64,000 bases of DNA from Nicoliella spurrieriana (GTDB lineage: Bacteria; Bacillota; Bacilli; Lactobacillales; Lactobacillaceae). The stretch's first letter is position 1. Every line of letters starts with the position of its first letter. The DNA lies in the NCBI RefSeq assembly GCF_023380205.1, contig NZ_CP093361.1, positions 186,001 to 250,000 of the forward strand, written 5' to 3'. The notes below the pieces were generated by a model that saw only the letters and a program-made list of their open reading frames with translations, did not search any database and had not been told where the DNA came from. The translations under genes were made by a program, and so were the position numbers. Below, in pieces: positions 1 to 10,736 of the stretch.

Positions 1-60
1 CTTTCGCAAAGATTTAACCATTCAATTGTACTCCATTTTAGTCACTTTGAACCACCATTA

Positions 61-954
61 TTACATTTTTTCTAATCTTTGAATTCGATCCTTGATTGGT
101 GGGTGGGTATCGAATAACTTTGCAAATGAAAATTGATGCTTCCCATGGTATGGATCTTCAATATATAACCCCGCACTATTAGAGTTAATGTCATGCATCG
201 GTTCCCCGCCGGCAATTTTTTGAAGGGCATTAATTAACCCCAGTGGATTTCTAGTCAACTCCACACCGGATGCATCCGCTAGGTACTCACGATTTCTGGA
301 TAGGGCCATCTGAGCAATTGTGGCAGCTAATGGACCTAACAAAAGTACTATAACTGAAGCGATGATTTCCAAAACACCGGTATCCTTCTCATCATCATTA
401 CGACGATTACCACCAAACCATAGGCTCCGCATTCCAAAATCAACAATAATTGAAATCGCAGCTGATAATGCTACTCCAATCGTTGACACTCGAATATCGT
501 AATTGCGAATGTGGGATACTTCGTGGGCAATTACCCCCTCTAATTCTTCCCGGTTCAAAATGGATAACAATCCAGTTGTGACCGCCACTGCAGCCCTTTT
601 CGGATTATTACCAGTGGCAAAGGCATTGGGACTATCATCGTCAATAATAAATACCCGGGGCATTGGCACCCGTGCCACCATTGCCATATCAGACACCACA
701 TGCCAAAGTTGTGGTGCTTGTTGCTCAGTAGTAATTTCATGTCCATGGTTCATCATCATTACAACGTCAATCGATTGACTAATCATGATCAACGTATAAA
801 TCACTCCAACCACCGCTGCAATCACCACTCCCAAAATTGCATTACGCAAAAAGAGAATTCCCGCTGCTGCCCCTACCAATAATAAGAGCATCATAAAACC
901 AGTCAAAACATAGACTGTCTTTCGTTTATTTTGTGCAATTTGTTCATATAACAT
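61..954 (-). CDS. htpX: Membrane zinc metalloprotease HtpX
   Basis: M48-family membrane protease for quality control of membrane proteins. The 297-residue product has two N-terminal hydrophobic segments (about residues 15-60), the zinc motif HEVSH at about 144-148, two further hydrophobic segments, and a downstream NREYLAD motif whose Glu is the usual third zinc ligand. Length and order match Gram-positive HtpX. It lies 8 bases downstream of lemA on the same strand, the usual lemA-htpX pair, so the two are probably co-transcribed. No terminator is seen in the 60 bases between its stop and the window edge. Confidence 0.95.
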   Translation of the reverse strand: MLYEQIAQNKRKTVYVLTGFMMLLLLVGAAAGILFLRNAILGVVIAAVVGVIYTLIMISQSIDVVMMMNHGHEITTEQQAPQLWHVVSDMAMVARVPMPRVFIIDDDSPNAFATGNNPKRAAVAVTTGLLSILNREELEGVIAHEVSHIRNYDIRVSTIGVALSAAISIIVDFGMRSLWFGGNRRNDDEKDTGVLEIIASVIVLLLGPLAATIAQMALSRNREYLADASGVELTRNPLGLINALQKIAGGEPMHDINSNSAGLYIEDPYHGKHQFSFAKLFDTHPPIKDRIQRLEKM

Positions 955-962
955 CTAAACGC

Positions 963-1547
963 CTACTTATTAAAGCCCTTAAATTCATCAAAATTAACCT
1001 GAGGGGCCTGTTTTTCTGCTTCTGGCACTTCCAAGTATTCTCGCTTAGTAAAATGGTGAATTCCAGCGACTAAATTACTTGGGAACGTGTTGATCTGCAT
1101 ATCATATTTAGCCACACTGGAGTTATATAACTGTCTGGAATACGCAATTTTATTTTCAGTATTGGTCAACTCTTCCATCAGTTCCTGAAAATGAGTGTCA
1201 GCTTTTAAGTCTGGGTAGTTCTCAGCCACCGCAAACATTGACTTCAAAGTCCCTGATAGCTGGTCAGAAACCTGCATTAACTTATCACGATCAACGTTGC
1301 CATCGATTGAAAGCATTTGATTCCTTAATTCGGTTACCTTAGCAAGTGTTTCTTGTTCGTAGTTTGCATAACCCTTCGCAGTTGAAATTAAATTTGGAAT
1401 TAAATCATTTCGCCGTTTTAACTGAACGTCAATTTGACTCCATGATTCATCAACGTAAGTTCTCAATCGAATTAACCCGTTATAGATTGAAATATAGGCA
1501 ATCACTAAGATTGCGATTACAACCAATGCAATAATAATTCCCATCAT
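963..1547 (-). CDS. lemA: LemA family protein
   Basis: 194-residue LemA-family protein: one N-terminal membrane helix (about residues 3-22) followed by a helical domain with the family signature around RRNDLIPNLI at about 46-55. LemA proteins are membrane-anchored with the helical part outside; their biochemical role is not settled. The start has tandem ATG codons preceded by GGAG at suitable spacing. It sits directly upstream of htpX, an arrangement conserved in Firmicutes, which suggests a shared envelope-stress function. Confidence 0.93.
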   Translation of the reverse strand: MMGIIIALVVIAILVIAYISIYNGLIRLRTYVDESWSQIDVQLKRRNDLIPNLISTAKGYANYEQETLAKVTELRNQMLSIDGNVDRDKLMQVSDQLSGTLKSMFAVAENYPDLKADTHFQELMEELTNTENKIAYSRQLYNSSVAKYDMQINTFPSNLVAGIHHFTKREYLEVPEAEKQAPQVNFDEFKGFNK

Positions 1548-1646
1548 AAATTCTCCATTCTATCTAAATTTGTATTAATCATAACAAAAACCACCTAAAT
1601 TAGCTATAATAATAATTGTAATTTAAATTTGATTGGAGGAAATTTA

Positions 1647-2114
1647 ATGGTCAACGTCCTATTTGTCTGCTTAGGGAATGTTTGTCGTTCTCCAATGGCA
1701 GAGGTCATTTTCAAACAATTGGTGGCTAAACAGGGGTTAACTAATCAAATTACAGTTAGATCAGCCGCTACTAGTGACGAGGAGCAGGGGAATCAGCCCC
1801 AACCTGGTACTATTAAAACCCTTACTAAGCACCATTTACCATGGCAACAATTGCGGGCCAGCCAAATTACGCTTGCCGATTTTGAATGGGCTGACTACAT
1901 TATCACGATGGACCATCAAAACGTAGTAGATCTTAAACGGATTGCACCTGCTGATTGTCAGGATAAAATCCATCTTTGTTTGGATATTTTTCCTGATCAA
2001 AAGGGCACCCCCATTCCAGATCCATGGTACACGCACCGGTTTGATTACACCTACGACGTTTTAGCTAAAGCCATGCCGGCTTGGTTAACATTTATTAAGC
2101 GTCATTCATTATAA
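1647..2114 (+). CDS. Low-molecular-weight protein tyrosine phosphatase
   Basis: 155-residue cytoplasmic phosphatase. The P-loop Cx5R (CLGNVCR) lies at about residues 8-14 and the general-acid loop appears as DPWY near residue 125, so both catalytic elements are present. The longest frame begins at a TTG at 1629, but GGAGGA at 1635-1640 places the real ATG at 1647. Such enzymes dephosphorylate tyrosine-phosphorylated proteins, in some species capsule-synthesis kinases. No partner kinase is adjacent, so the substrate is unknown. It is divergent from lemA. Confidence 0.92.
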   Translation: MVNVLFVCLGNVCRSPMAEVIFKQLVAKQGLTNQITVRSAATSDEEQGNQPQPGTIKTLTKHHLPWQQLRASQITLADFEWADYIITMDHQNVVDLKRIAPADCQDKIHLCLDIFPDQKGTPIPDPWYTHRFDYTYDVLAKAMPAWLTFIKRHSL

Positions 2115-2124
2115 ATTAATGCAT

Positions 2125-2157
2125 AAAAAAAGAGCCCGTCGAATGACGAGCTCTTTT
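2125..2157. terminator. Bidirectional terminator between the phosphatase gene and rpmE2
   Basis: Inverted repeat AGAGCCCGTC / GACGAGCTCT with a short loop, flanked by an A-run on the left and a T-run on the right. It can end transcripts arriving from either side, which suits the two convergent genes. Confidence 0.85.
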
Positions 2158-2173
2158 ACGTAATTAAAAATAA

Positions 2174-2422
2174 TTACTTGTTTAAACCGTAACGCTTGTT
2201 GAAACGGTCCACAGCACCATCTGCTTGGGTGAACTTTTGACGTCCAGTGTAGAATGGGTGTGAGTCTGATGAGATTTCCATAAGGATCAATGGGTAAGTG
2301 TTACCATCTTCCCATTCGATGGTTTGATCAGAATTAGCAGTGGAACCAGTTAAGAAACTGAAACCAGTACTTGAATCCTTAAATACAACCTTGTGGTAAT
2401 CTGGATGAATTCCCTTTTTCAT
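2174..2422 (-). CDS. rpmE2: 50S ribosomal protein L31 type B
   Basis: 82-residue ribosomal protein L31 of the type B class: it starts [10 protein letters not shown] and lacks the CxxC zinc motif of type A. Length is normal. It has its own promoter just upstream (2486-2513) and a bidirectional terminator downstream, so it is a single-gene unit. Zinc-free L31 paralogues are often used under zinc limitation; no Zur site was recognised here, and in lactobacilli this is usually the only L31. Confidence 0.96.
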   Translation of the reverse strand: MKKGIHPDYHKVVFKDSSTGFSFLTGSTANSDQTIEWEDGNTYPLILMEISSDSHPFYTGRQKFTQADGAVDRFNKRYGLNK

Positions 2423-2485
2423 TATCTATCGCTCCTTTGCCCTGAAATCTGATTGAAAACAGAGATTATCGATTAGTCGATACTT

Positions 2486-2513
2486 ATTATATTACCACTA
2501 ACTAACCGTGCAA
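2486..2513 (-). promoter_or_regulatory. Promoter of rpmE2
   Basis: Reading the minus strand: TTGCAC at 2513-2508, 16-base spacer, TATAAT at 2491-2486, about 60 bases before the rpmE2 ATG. An overlapping TTGATT-17-TAATAT reading is also possible. Confidence 0.7.
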
Positions 2514-2524
2514 TCAATGCTTTT

Positions 2525-3811
2525 TTAATTGATTAAATTGGTATTATTGATTAATTCAACATGTGCGTGTAAGTTAGTTAACTTATCCACTACGTTATCG
2601 TAACCACGCAAAATATTATCAGCATTAGTGATCTTTGTAACTCCATCAGCCATTAATCCTGAGATCATGGCAGCCGCACCGGCCCTAATTTCACCCGCAT
2701 CAACCACTGCTCCGGTTAATTTAGCGGTAGGACTGATAATAATAATGTGGTCTGATGGACTAACCTTAATGTTAGCGCCCATCTTAATTAATTCCGCAAT
2801 GTGTCTGGTACGTTCAGGATAGATGGTATCCACAATAATACTATCACCACTGGCTTTCAACAGTAGTGGCGTAATCGGTTGTTGTAAATCAGTGGCAAAG
2901 CCTGGGAACGGCAGGGTCTTAATTTTAATTGGTTTAAAATTATCACACCGGTGAACATAAATACTATCCTCATTAATATCTAAGTTCACTCCCGCTTCAT
3001 TTAACTTTGCAATAAACGATTCCAAATGTTCAGGAATCACATTATTTACCAACACCCCATCACCAATTACAGCCGCCATTGAAAGGTACGTCCCAGCTTC
3101 AATTCGATCTGGAATAATCGTATGGGTATTTTTAGCAATTAACCGCTTCACCCCATCGATTCTAACTACATCGGTACCAGCTCCCCGAATTTTAGCCCCC
3201 ATATTATTCAAAAATGTGACTACATCAATGATTTCAGGTTCCTTTGCAGCATTCCAAATGGTGGTAGTACCCTTAGCCTTAACTGCAGCTAAAATTGCAT
3301 TAATAGTTGCTCCAACTGAGACAACATCCAAAAAGATGGGGGCCCCAACTAGTCCGTCCGGACCCGCCTCAATTTTAATCTTACCGTTCGCATCCTCACT
3401 TACGGATGCTCCTAACGCCTTAAACGCCTTAATGTGTTGATCAATTGGCCGCGGTCCAATATTATCACCACCGGGAAAAGTCAAAACCGCCCGGTTAAAT
3501 CGACCAAGTAATGCCCCCATAAAGTAATATGATGCTCGCAAACTTTTAATGGTCTTACTTGGGAGGGCCGATTGTTCAATGTCAGTCGGATCAATTGACA
3601 ATACCCCATCCACAAACTCGGAGTGGACATTCATGGATTCCAAAATCAACATTAAATTTTTAACGTCTAAAATATTTGGCACCATATCTAATTGAACTGG
3701 TGAGTCAGCCAAAATTGCAGCTGGAATAATTGCAACGGTACTGTTCTTAGCACCACCAATTGTAACCTCTCCTGAAAGCCTGTGCCCTCCATAAATAATC
3801 ATTTCGCTCAT
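2525..3811 (-). CDS. murA: UDP-N-acetylglucosamine 1-carboxyvinyltransferase, Asp-for-Cys variant
   Basis: First committed step of peptidoglycan synthesis: transfers enolpyruvate from PEP to UDP-GlcNAc. The EPSP-synthase fold is covered throughout, and the substrate-binding GGAKN element is at about residues 19-23. The longest frame starts 18 codons earlier, but the family start MSEMIIYGG at 3811 has a GAGG site upstream. The flexible loop normally reads PGGC; here it is PGGD, giving Asp116 (codon 3466-3464) where the fosfomycin-reactive Cys115 would be. The protein is probably still active and intrinsically fosfomycin-insensitive. Lactobacilli often carry two MurA paralogues; only one is in this window. 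Confidence 0.94.
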   Translation of the reverse strand: MSEMIIYGGHRLSGEVTIGGAKNSTVAIIPAAILADSPVQLDMVPNILDVKNLMLILESMNVHSEFVDGVLSIDPTDIEQSALPSKTIKSLRASYYFMGALLGRFNRAVLTFPGGDNIGPRPIDQHIKAFKALGASVSEDANGKIKIEAGPDGLVGAPIFLDVVSVGATINAILAAVKAKGTTTIWNAAKEPEIIDVVTFLNNMGAKIRGAGTDVVRIDGVKRLIAKNTHTIIPDRIEAGTYLSMAAVIGDGVLVNNVIPEHLESFIAKLNEAGVNLDINEDSIYVHRCDNFKPIKIKTLPFPGFATDLQQPITPLLLKASGDSIIVDTIYPERTRHIAELIKMGANIKVSPSDHIIIISPTAKLTGAVVDAGEIRAGAAAMISGLMADGVTKITNADNILRGYDNVVDKLTNLHAHVELINNTNLIN

Positions 3812-3917
3812 GATTGCATTTCCTCGCTTAAATTTAATCATTAACCCCCAATTTAAAATGGTCACTATGCCATTTTTGGGTGAAAAATCAGCATTAGTTA
3901 AAATTAACCAACTAATA

Positions 3918-3949
3918 ACAAATTATATCATTTTTTAGATATAATTTGT
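3918..3949. repeat. 12-bp perfect inverted repeat upstream of murA
   Basis: ACAAATTATATC (3918-3929) and GATATAATTTGT (3938-3949) form a perfect inverted repeat around an 8-base AT spacer. A TATAAT reading toward murA lies inside one arm (3927-3922), so the repeat could be an operator over the murA promoter. It is AT-rich and not followed by a T-run, so it is unlikely to be a terminator. Confidence 0.5.
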
Positions 3950-3971
3950 GAATTTATTCGCAAATGTAAAA

Positions 3972-4010
3972 TAAAAAGGGCGTTCGATGAAATGATCATC
4001 AAACGTCCCC
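3972..4010 (-). terminator. Terminator of pyrG
   Basis: On the minus strand GGGACGTTTGATGA pairs with TCATCGAACGCCC, followed by TTTTTATTTT. It lies 13 bases after the pyrG stop codon. Confidence 0.9.
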
Positions 4011-4022
4011 TAATTATTATGA

Positions 4023-5770
<1,748 letters not shown>

Positions 5771-5777
5771 AAACAAT

Positions 5778-5806
5778 ATATTACCCAGAATAAAGACCAT
5801 AGTCAA
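5778..5806 (-). promoter_or_regulatory. Promoter of pyrG
   Basis: TTGACT at 5806-5801, 17-base spacer, TAATAT at 5783-5778, then 7 bases to the GGG initiation site at 5770. The -35 box lies just past the rpoE stop codon. Confidence 0.85.
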
Positions 5807-5813
5807 GCACAAA

Positions 5814-6386
5814 TTATTTTTTATCGTGGTCTTGATCATCGTCATCAGCATCGATATCTTCATCGTGTAAATCGATGTCATCTGGCACGTCATTATGATC
5901 TTCATCATCGATCGGATTTTCTTCATCGATATCATCTAAGTCGTGATCGTCATCATCATTACTATCATCATCATCACTAAAATCATCCTGATCTTCAGGA
6001 TCATCATCGTCATAATCGATCACGTCATCATCGTCATCAGCATCAGCTAAGAATGCATTGACCTTGCGCCGTTTCTTCTTTGGGCGTTCTTCGTCTTCTT
6101 CTTCTGGATGAACGGTTGCTTCATCAATTGATTCGTAAGGATACCAAGTCCGTAGGCCCCAAAGGTTATCTCCTAATGAGATGAAACTACCATCGACGTT
6201 TAAGTCAGCATAAAACTGGACTAAGCGATTTCTGATTTCTTCATCTGAGTCACCAAGGTATTTTTGAATCTCGTTAGCTAAATCAGCAAACGACATTACA
6301 TCGCCGTGTTGAGATAAAATTGCGTGTGCAACTTCGATCATTGAGAGTTCTTTTTTGTTCTTACCTTCTAAGGCTTTTAATTCCAA
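5814..6386 (-). CDS. rpoE: DNA-directed RNA polymerase delta subunit
   Basis: Delta subunit of Gram-positive RNA polymerase, which increases specificity and recycling. The N-terminal HARE-HTH globular domain (about residues 1-90, with ELSMIEVAH near residue 16) is followed by a basic stretch (KKKRRK) and a long disordered tail made almost entirely of Asp and Glu, typical of delta. A longer frame opens at 6410, but the family start corresponds to a TTG at 6386 with AAAGGA upstream, giving about 190 residues. rpoE next to pyrG is the conserved Bacillales/Lactobacillales order. Confidence 0.93.
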   Translation of the reverse strand: MELKALEGKNKKELSMIEVAHAILSQHGDVMSFADLANEIQKYLGDSDEEIRNRLVQFYADLNVDGSFISLGDNLWGLRTWYPYESIDEATVHPEEEDEERPKKKRRKVNAFLADADDDDDVIDYDDDDPEDQDDFSDDDDSNDDDDHDLDDIDEENPIDDEDHNDVPDDIDLHDEDIDADDDDQDHDKK

Positions 6387-6458
6387 ATTGGTGCACGTCC
6401 TTTCAAACACTTTTCAATCGGATTATTCGATTCGCATATATTAATATATGGTACTCGT

Positions 6459-6869
6459 CTAGGCGCTAAATTGCAACCTTATCTTGTAGTCACCCAACAG
6501 ATTTGCTCCCGAAAACAACCGGTATTCGACCCGTAAGTTCCCCCTTGCTGGCTTATCTTGGTATTGATAAGCCAATTTGGTCGTTTCAGCTTCCATATTC
6601 ATTAATCCGTACGGGGTGTGATAGCGGTCCGTAAACTTGCGGCCCTCGGCAAATCGAACCTGCAGCCGATTTGCAGCTGCCCGGGTCAAGCGCACCTCGC
6701 CATTATCATCCAACTTAAAAGTGACTGGAATTTTTGTACCAGTTTGTGGATCATCTTCTTGGTATCGTAGATAAAATGATTTGCCCACCCGAGCTAGTTG
6801 GCCCTCAACGTCAAATAAAAAATCAGAGTGTTCCCCCTCTTGACTCACACGGGTTTCCAAATGAATCAT
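6459..6869 (-). CDS. DUF1934 domain protein (YwiB family)
   Basis: Small beta-barrel, lipocalin-like family of unknown function, usually next to rpoE or argS in Firmicutes. The 136-residue frame from the first ATG begins directly at the family core (IHLETRVSQEG) with no ribosome-binding site near that ATG. A strong GGGAGGAG instead sits 6 bases before an in-frame ATT codon at 6896, nine codons upstream, so translation may begin there (see findings). No signal peptide is seen. It is divergent from the HD-domain gene. Confidence 0.85.
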   Translation of the reverse strand: MIHLETRVSQEGEHSDFLFDVEGQLARVGKSFYLRYQEDDPQTGTKIPVTFKLDDNGEVRLTRAAANRLQVRFAEGRKFTDRYHTPYGLMNMEAETTKLAYQYQDKPARGNLRVEYRLFSGANLLGDYKIRLQFSA

Positions 6870-7039
6870 TACGGTTTGTACGTTCGTATCTCTAATGTTG
6901 ATCTCCTCCCAAAATTGATTGATACCTTAATTATACCTGTGCGGATTTAAATTGCACCCATTTGATAGTCAACCAACTTAAATTTAGTTATAATAATGAT
7001 AAACACTTTTAAGTCGAATTAACTAGAGGGGTTATCGGA

Positions 7040-8401
7040 ATGCCATATGCTAAACAATTATTACCACGTGAAAAGGTTTTTCGCGATCCAATTCATAACT
7101 ACATTTATGTGCGCCATCAGGTAATCTTGGATTTGATCAACACTCCTGAATTTCAACGGCTCCGTCGGATCAAGCAGTTGGGGACCTCATCATTTACGTT
7201 CCACGGTGCTGAACATTCTCGCTTTACCCATTCGTTGGGGGTTTATGAAATTGCTAGGCGCATTTGTAATAACTTTCAACGGAATTTCCCCCACCAAAAA
7301 AATTGTGACGATGGGCTATGGGATGACGATGCCGAACGACTCGTTACCCTCTGTGCAGCTCTGCTTCATGATATTGGTCACGGTGCTTATTCACACACAT
7401 TTGAACACATTTTCGGCACTGACCATGAAAAAATTACTAGGGACATCATTACTAATTCAAAAACGACGGTTAACCAAGTCTTAAAGCGGGTCGCACCTGA
7501 CTTTCCCGAACGGGTCGCAAGCGTTATCGATAAGACATACCCTAATCCACAGGTCGTCCAAATAATTTCTAGTCAATGCGATGCCGATCGAATGGATTAC
7601 CTTTTGCGTGATTCATACAGTACCGGAACCAGTTATGGTAACTTTGACCTTACTAGAATCCTTAGGTTAATGCGCCCTTACCATGACGGTATCTGTTTTG
7701 ATATGCGGGGAATGCATACGATTGAAGATTACATTATCGGTCGAATGCAAATGTATTTACAGGTCTACTTCCACCCCGTCTCACGTTCGATGGAAGTCAT
7801 CTTAAATAAATTACTCCTGAGGGCCAGGGATATCTATCGTAATGGTAAATTTCCACCACACTTAACCCCCTATTTATTATTGCCATTCTTTGATAGTGAT
7901 AATAATCAAAATGCTCAATTTGATTTAAACGCCTACTTAGAACTAGATGACGGGGTGCTTAATACCTACTTTATCCACTGGATGCATTCAAAGGATCAAG
8001 TCCTAAGTGATTTAGCCCACCGCTTCTTAGATCGCATCCCGTTCAAGTCGGTCAAATATGAAAGGGAAAGTGCACTAACCACCATTAATGACCTTAAACA
8101 AATCGTGAAAAATAATGGTTTTAAAGAAGTTGAATACTACACGGGGATTGATAATAGTTTTAATCATCCTTACGATTCATACGATACTAAAAAGCAAGTT
8201 CACAACGGGCCGATTATGTTAATGCAGTTGGACCATTCGCTAGTAGAACTATCTAAAGTTAGTGAACTCGTTAATGTCGTCACTGACAAGACCGTTAGTG
8301 ATGACCGCTTCTTCTTTCCACGTGAATTCGTGAAGGAACGTAACACCCCTGCTCAAAGGGAATTTCAAGAATACATTCAAAATGATGAAATTATTAAATA
8401 A
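7040..8401 (+). CDS. HD-domain phosphohydrolase, YwfO/dNTPase-like
   Basis: 453-residue member of the HD superfamily, close in layout to Bacillus YwfO and the Enterococcus dNTP triphosphohydrolase. Metal-binding residues are visible as H..HD..D: SRFTHSLGV near residue 60, LLHDIGHG near residue 112, and a downstream Asp in QCDADRMDYL near residue 185. The likely job is hydrolysis of dNTPs or other nucleotides. ATG at 7040 follows a GAGGGG site. The HAD phosphatase starts 12 bases after its stop, so the two are probably co-transcribed. Confidence 0.88.
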   Translation: MPYAKQLLPREKVFRDPIHNYIYVRHQVILDLINTPEFQRLRRIKQLGTSSFTFHGAEHSRFTHSLGVYEIARRICNNFQRNFPHQKNCDDGLWDDDAERLVTLCAALLHDIGHGAYSHTFEHIFGTDHEKITRDIITNSKTTVNQVLKRVAPDFPERVASVIDKTYPNPQVVQIISSQCDADRMDYLLRDSYSTGTSYGNFDLTRILRLMRPYHDGICFDMRGMHTIEDYIIGRMQMYLQVYFHPVSRSMEVILNKLLLRARDIYRNGKFPPHLTPYLLLPFFDSDNNQNAQFDLNAYLELDDGVLNTYFIHWMHSKDQVLSDLAHRFLDRIPFKSVKYERESALTTINDLKQIVKNNGFKEVEYYTGIDNSFNHPYDSYDTKKQVHNGPIMLMQLDHSLVELSKVSELVNVVTDKTVSDDRFFFPREFVKERNTPAQREFQEYIQNDEIIK

Positions 8402-8413
8402 GGAGTCTGCATT

Positions 8414-9229
8414 ATGGATATTAAATTAATCGCAATCGATATTGATGGAACGCTAGTTGACGATGATAAGGTGCTTCGTGAACCCACCAAGCAAGCCATC
8501 GCCGCCGCTCGGCAAAGGGGAGTTAAGATCGTTTTATGTACTGGCCGGCCCATCTCAGGTGTTGAAAAATACTTAGAGGAACTATCAATCTCCGGTGCTG
8601 ATGAATATGCGATTTCATTCAACGGATCATCCATTCAAGATGCCAATGGGAAGTTAATTTCAAACCACACCATTACCTACGATGACTATGTTGATACCGA
8701 AGCCCTCGGTCGCAAATTAGATGTTAATTTTCAAATTGAAAATACCGAGGCTATTTTCACCTTCAACCGAGACCTTAGTCCATACTCAGTTTATGAAAGT
8801 TCCATCATTCGCCTCCCAATTAAGTTTCGGAATCCAGAAGACATCAAACCGGATTTAACCATTACCAAGTCAATGTTCGTTAGCACTCCCGAAAAAATTA
8901 CCCATGCTAAAAACAACATTCCAAAGGAAATTAGCGACCGGTTATACGTGGTCCAAACCGAACCGTTCTTTTTGGAATTTTTAAATAAAAACATTAGTAA
9001 GGGTAACGCCCTAAGGGAACTCGCCGCAAAGCTAGATTTAAAGCCAGAAAACATTATGGCCATTGGTGACCAGGGAAATGACCTTTCCATGATTAAATTT
9101 GCCGGATTAGGTGTCGCGATGGGCAATGCAATTGATGAAAACAAGGCCGCCGCTCAATTTGTTACTAAGCGGAACGTTGATGACGGAGTAGCCTATGCCA
9201 TTAATAAATTCGTTAACCAACCCGAATAA
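8414..9229 (+). CDS. Cof-type HAD-family sugar phosphatase (YidA-like)
   Basis: 271-residue cytoplasmic phosphatase of the HAD superfamily with a type IIB (Cof) cap. Motif I DIDGTL is near residue 8, motif II is the Thr in LCTGRP near residue 43, and motif IV is GDQGNDLSMI near residue 215. Relatives remove phosphate from sugar phosphates and other small metabolites; the exact substrate cannot be read from sequence. It follows the HD-domain gene by 12 bases and ends at a strong terminator. Confidence 0.9.
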   Translation: MDIKLIAIDIDGTLVDDDKVLREPTKQAIAAARQRGVKIVLCTGRPISGVEKYLEELSISGADEYAISFNGSSIQDANGKLISNHTITYDDYVDTEALGRKLDVNFQIENTEAIFTFNRDLSPYSVYESSIIRLPIKFRNPEDIKPDLTITKSMFVSTPEKITHAKNNIPKEISDRLYVVQTEPFFLEFLNKNISKGNALRELAAKLDLKPENIMAIGDQGNDLSMIKFAGLGVAMGNAIDENKAAAQFVTKRNVDDGVAYAINKFVNQPE

Positions 9230-9241
9230 ATAGTTGATAGT

Positions 9242-9286
9242 AAAAGAGCTTCGTTAGAAATGATTTTCCTAACGAAGCTCTTTTAT
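9242..9286. terminator. Bidirectional terminator after the HAD phosphatase
   Basis: AAAGAGCTTCGTTAG and CTAACGAAGCTCTTT form a 15-bp perfect stem with A-run and T-run on its two sides, serving the convergent HAD and DUF3899 genes. Confidence 0.92.
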
Positions 9287-9301
9287 TATTCAATCTTAAA
9301 T

Positions 9302-9673
9302 TTAAATCATTGTAATGATGATTGCCATCACCATTAACGGCAATGCAACCTGCAAACAAAAGTTAGCGGGGCGATTTAACCTAATGGGCGCGTTTTTTAG
9401 CCGGCCCACTTTGCGGGCTGGGACTCGTTCATCTGGTAGATCGGCATCATCGCCCCGTCGACGCATCCGCCGCCAACCAGTGAACAAATGGCCGCCTAAA
9501 ATCATGATGAAAGCAGCCACCATCAGCATTAATAAGCCCACCATGAAGTAAATATTACTAATCATCACCGTGAGCCGATTAGCACCAATAATCAATGGAC
9601 CAACTGCAATCAAAATCGTTAAAGCAATTGTCAAAATTGCAACCCTAAACCGTTTAGTCAATTGTTTAAACAT
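9302..9673 (-). CDS. Small membrane protein, DUF3899-like
   Basis: 123-residue membrane protein of unknown function with three predicted helices: about residues 12-30, 38-62 and 105-123. Between helices two and three is a basic loop (WRRMRRRG at about 67-74, then Arg/Lys-rich). The arrangement matches small DUF3899 proteins of lactobacilli. It begins 2 bases after the prs stop codon, so it is translated from the prs transcript. Confidence 0.7.
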   Translation of the reverse strand: MFKQLTKRFRVAILTIALTILIAVGPLIIGANRLTVMISNIYFMVGLLMLMVAAFIMILGGHLFTGWRRMRRRGDDADLPDERVPARKVGRLKNAPIRLNRPANFCLQVALPLMVMAIIITMI

Positions 9674-9675
9674 GT

Positions 9676-10635
9676 TTAGGCCTTAAATAAAGGGCTTAGC
9701 GGTTTATTTTGGTGAATGCGAGTAATTGCATTCGCCATTAGTTCAGCAATCGTAATTTGATTAATCTTACTAATTCTTTGTTCCGGCTTTAATTGGATGG
9801 AGTCAGTCACTACTAATTGCTTAATTGGTGACTTTTCAATTCTCTCAATTGCTGGACCGGATAGCACCGGATGGGTACAACAAGCATAGACTTCCTTTGC
9901 ACCAGCATCAATCAATGCTTGGGCCCCCAGGGTAATCGTTCCAGCAGTATCGATCATATCGTCAACCATTAGACAGGTCTTGCCCTTAATATCACCAATG
10001 ATGTTCATGACCTTAGCAACGTTTGCCTTGGGTCTTCTTTTATCGATAATCGCAATGGGTGCCTTTAGGTGTTCAGCTAACTTCCGTGCTCGAACGACGC
10101 CACCGTGATCTGGTGAAACAACGACCGTGTTGGAATCAAAACCTTCCTTTAAGAAAAAGTCAGCTAATAATGGTGCTGCCATTAGGTGGTCAACTGGGAT
10201 GTTGAAGAAGCCCTGAATTTGCGCAGCGTGTAAATCAAGTGAAACAACCCGGTTAACCCCAGCAGTCTGTAAGATGTCAGCTACTAATTTAGCAGTAATG
10301 GGTTCTCTGGATTGTGCCTTTCTGTCCTGACGAGCGTAACCATAGTATGGAATTACAACATTAATTGTCCGGGCACTAGCACGCTTTAACGCATCTGCCA
10401 TAATCAATAGTTCCATTAAATTGTCGTTCACGGGTCCTGAAGTAGATTGGATAATGTATACATCATCCCCACGAATACTTTCTTCAATTTGAATCTGAAT
10501 TTCACCATCACTAAAATGATTAACGTTCGCTTTTCCCAATTCAATGCCCATCTTATCAGCAATTTTTTCAGCCAACGGGATGTTTGAATTTAAAGCGAAA
10601 AGTTTAAATTTAGGATCGATTTTTTGTTCAGCCAT
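9676..10635 (-). CDS. prs: Ribose-phosphate pyrophosphokinase
   Basis: Makes PRPP from ribose 5-phosphate and ATP, feeding purine, pyrimidine, NAD and His/Trp pathways. Visible are the ATP-binding NHFSDGE and RQDRK segments, the [11 protein letters not shown] region and the PRPP signature ending [10 protein letters not shown] near residue 222. ATG at 10635 is chosen because GGAGG lies five bases upstream; the four extra N-terminal codons of the longer frame overlap that site. It is downstream of glmU and purR, placing PRPP supply next to the PRPP-sensing purine regulator. Confidence 0.97.
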   Translation of the reverse strand: MAEQKIDPKFKLFALNSNIPLAEKIADKMGIELGKANVNHFSDGEIQIQIEESIRGDDVYIIQSTSGPVNDNLMELLIMADALKRASARTINVVIPYYGYARQDRKAQSREPITAKLVADILQTAGVNRVVSLDLHAAQIQGFFNIPVDHLMAAPLLADFFLKEGFDSNTVVVSPDHGGVVRARKLAEHLKAPIAIIDKRRPKANVAKVMNIIGDIKGKTCLMVDDMIDTAGTITLGAQALIDAGAKEVYACCTHPVLSGPAIERIEKSPIKQLVVTDSIQLKPEQRISKINQITIAELMANAITRIHQNKPLSPLFKA

Positions 10636-10736
10636 GAGTTCCTCCATCTAATTCCATTCTGATTGATTATATTCCACTATATTGTATTTTACACTAATTT
10701 AAATCATTATCATACAGCGTCAGGTTAATTTTTAAC

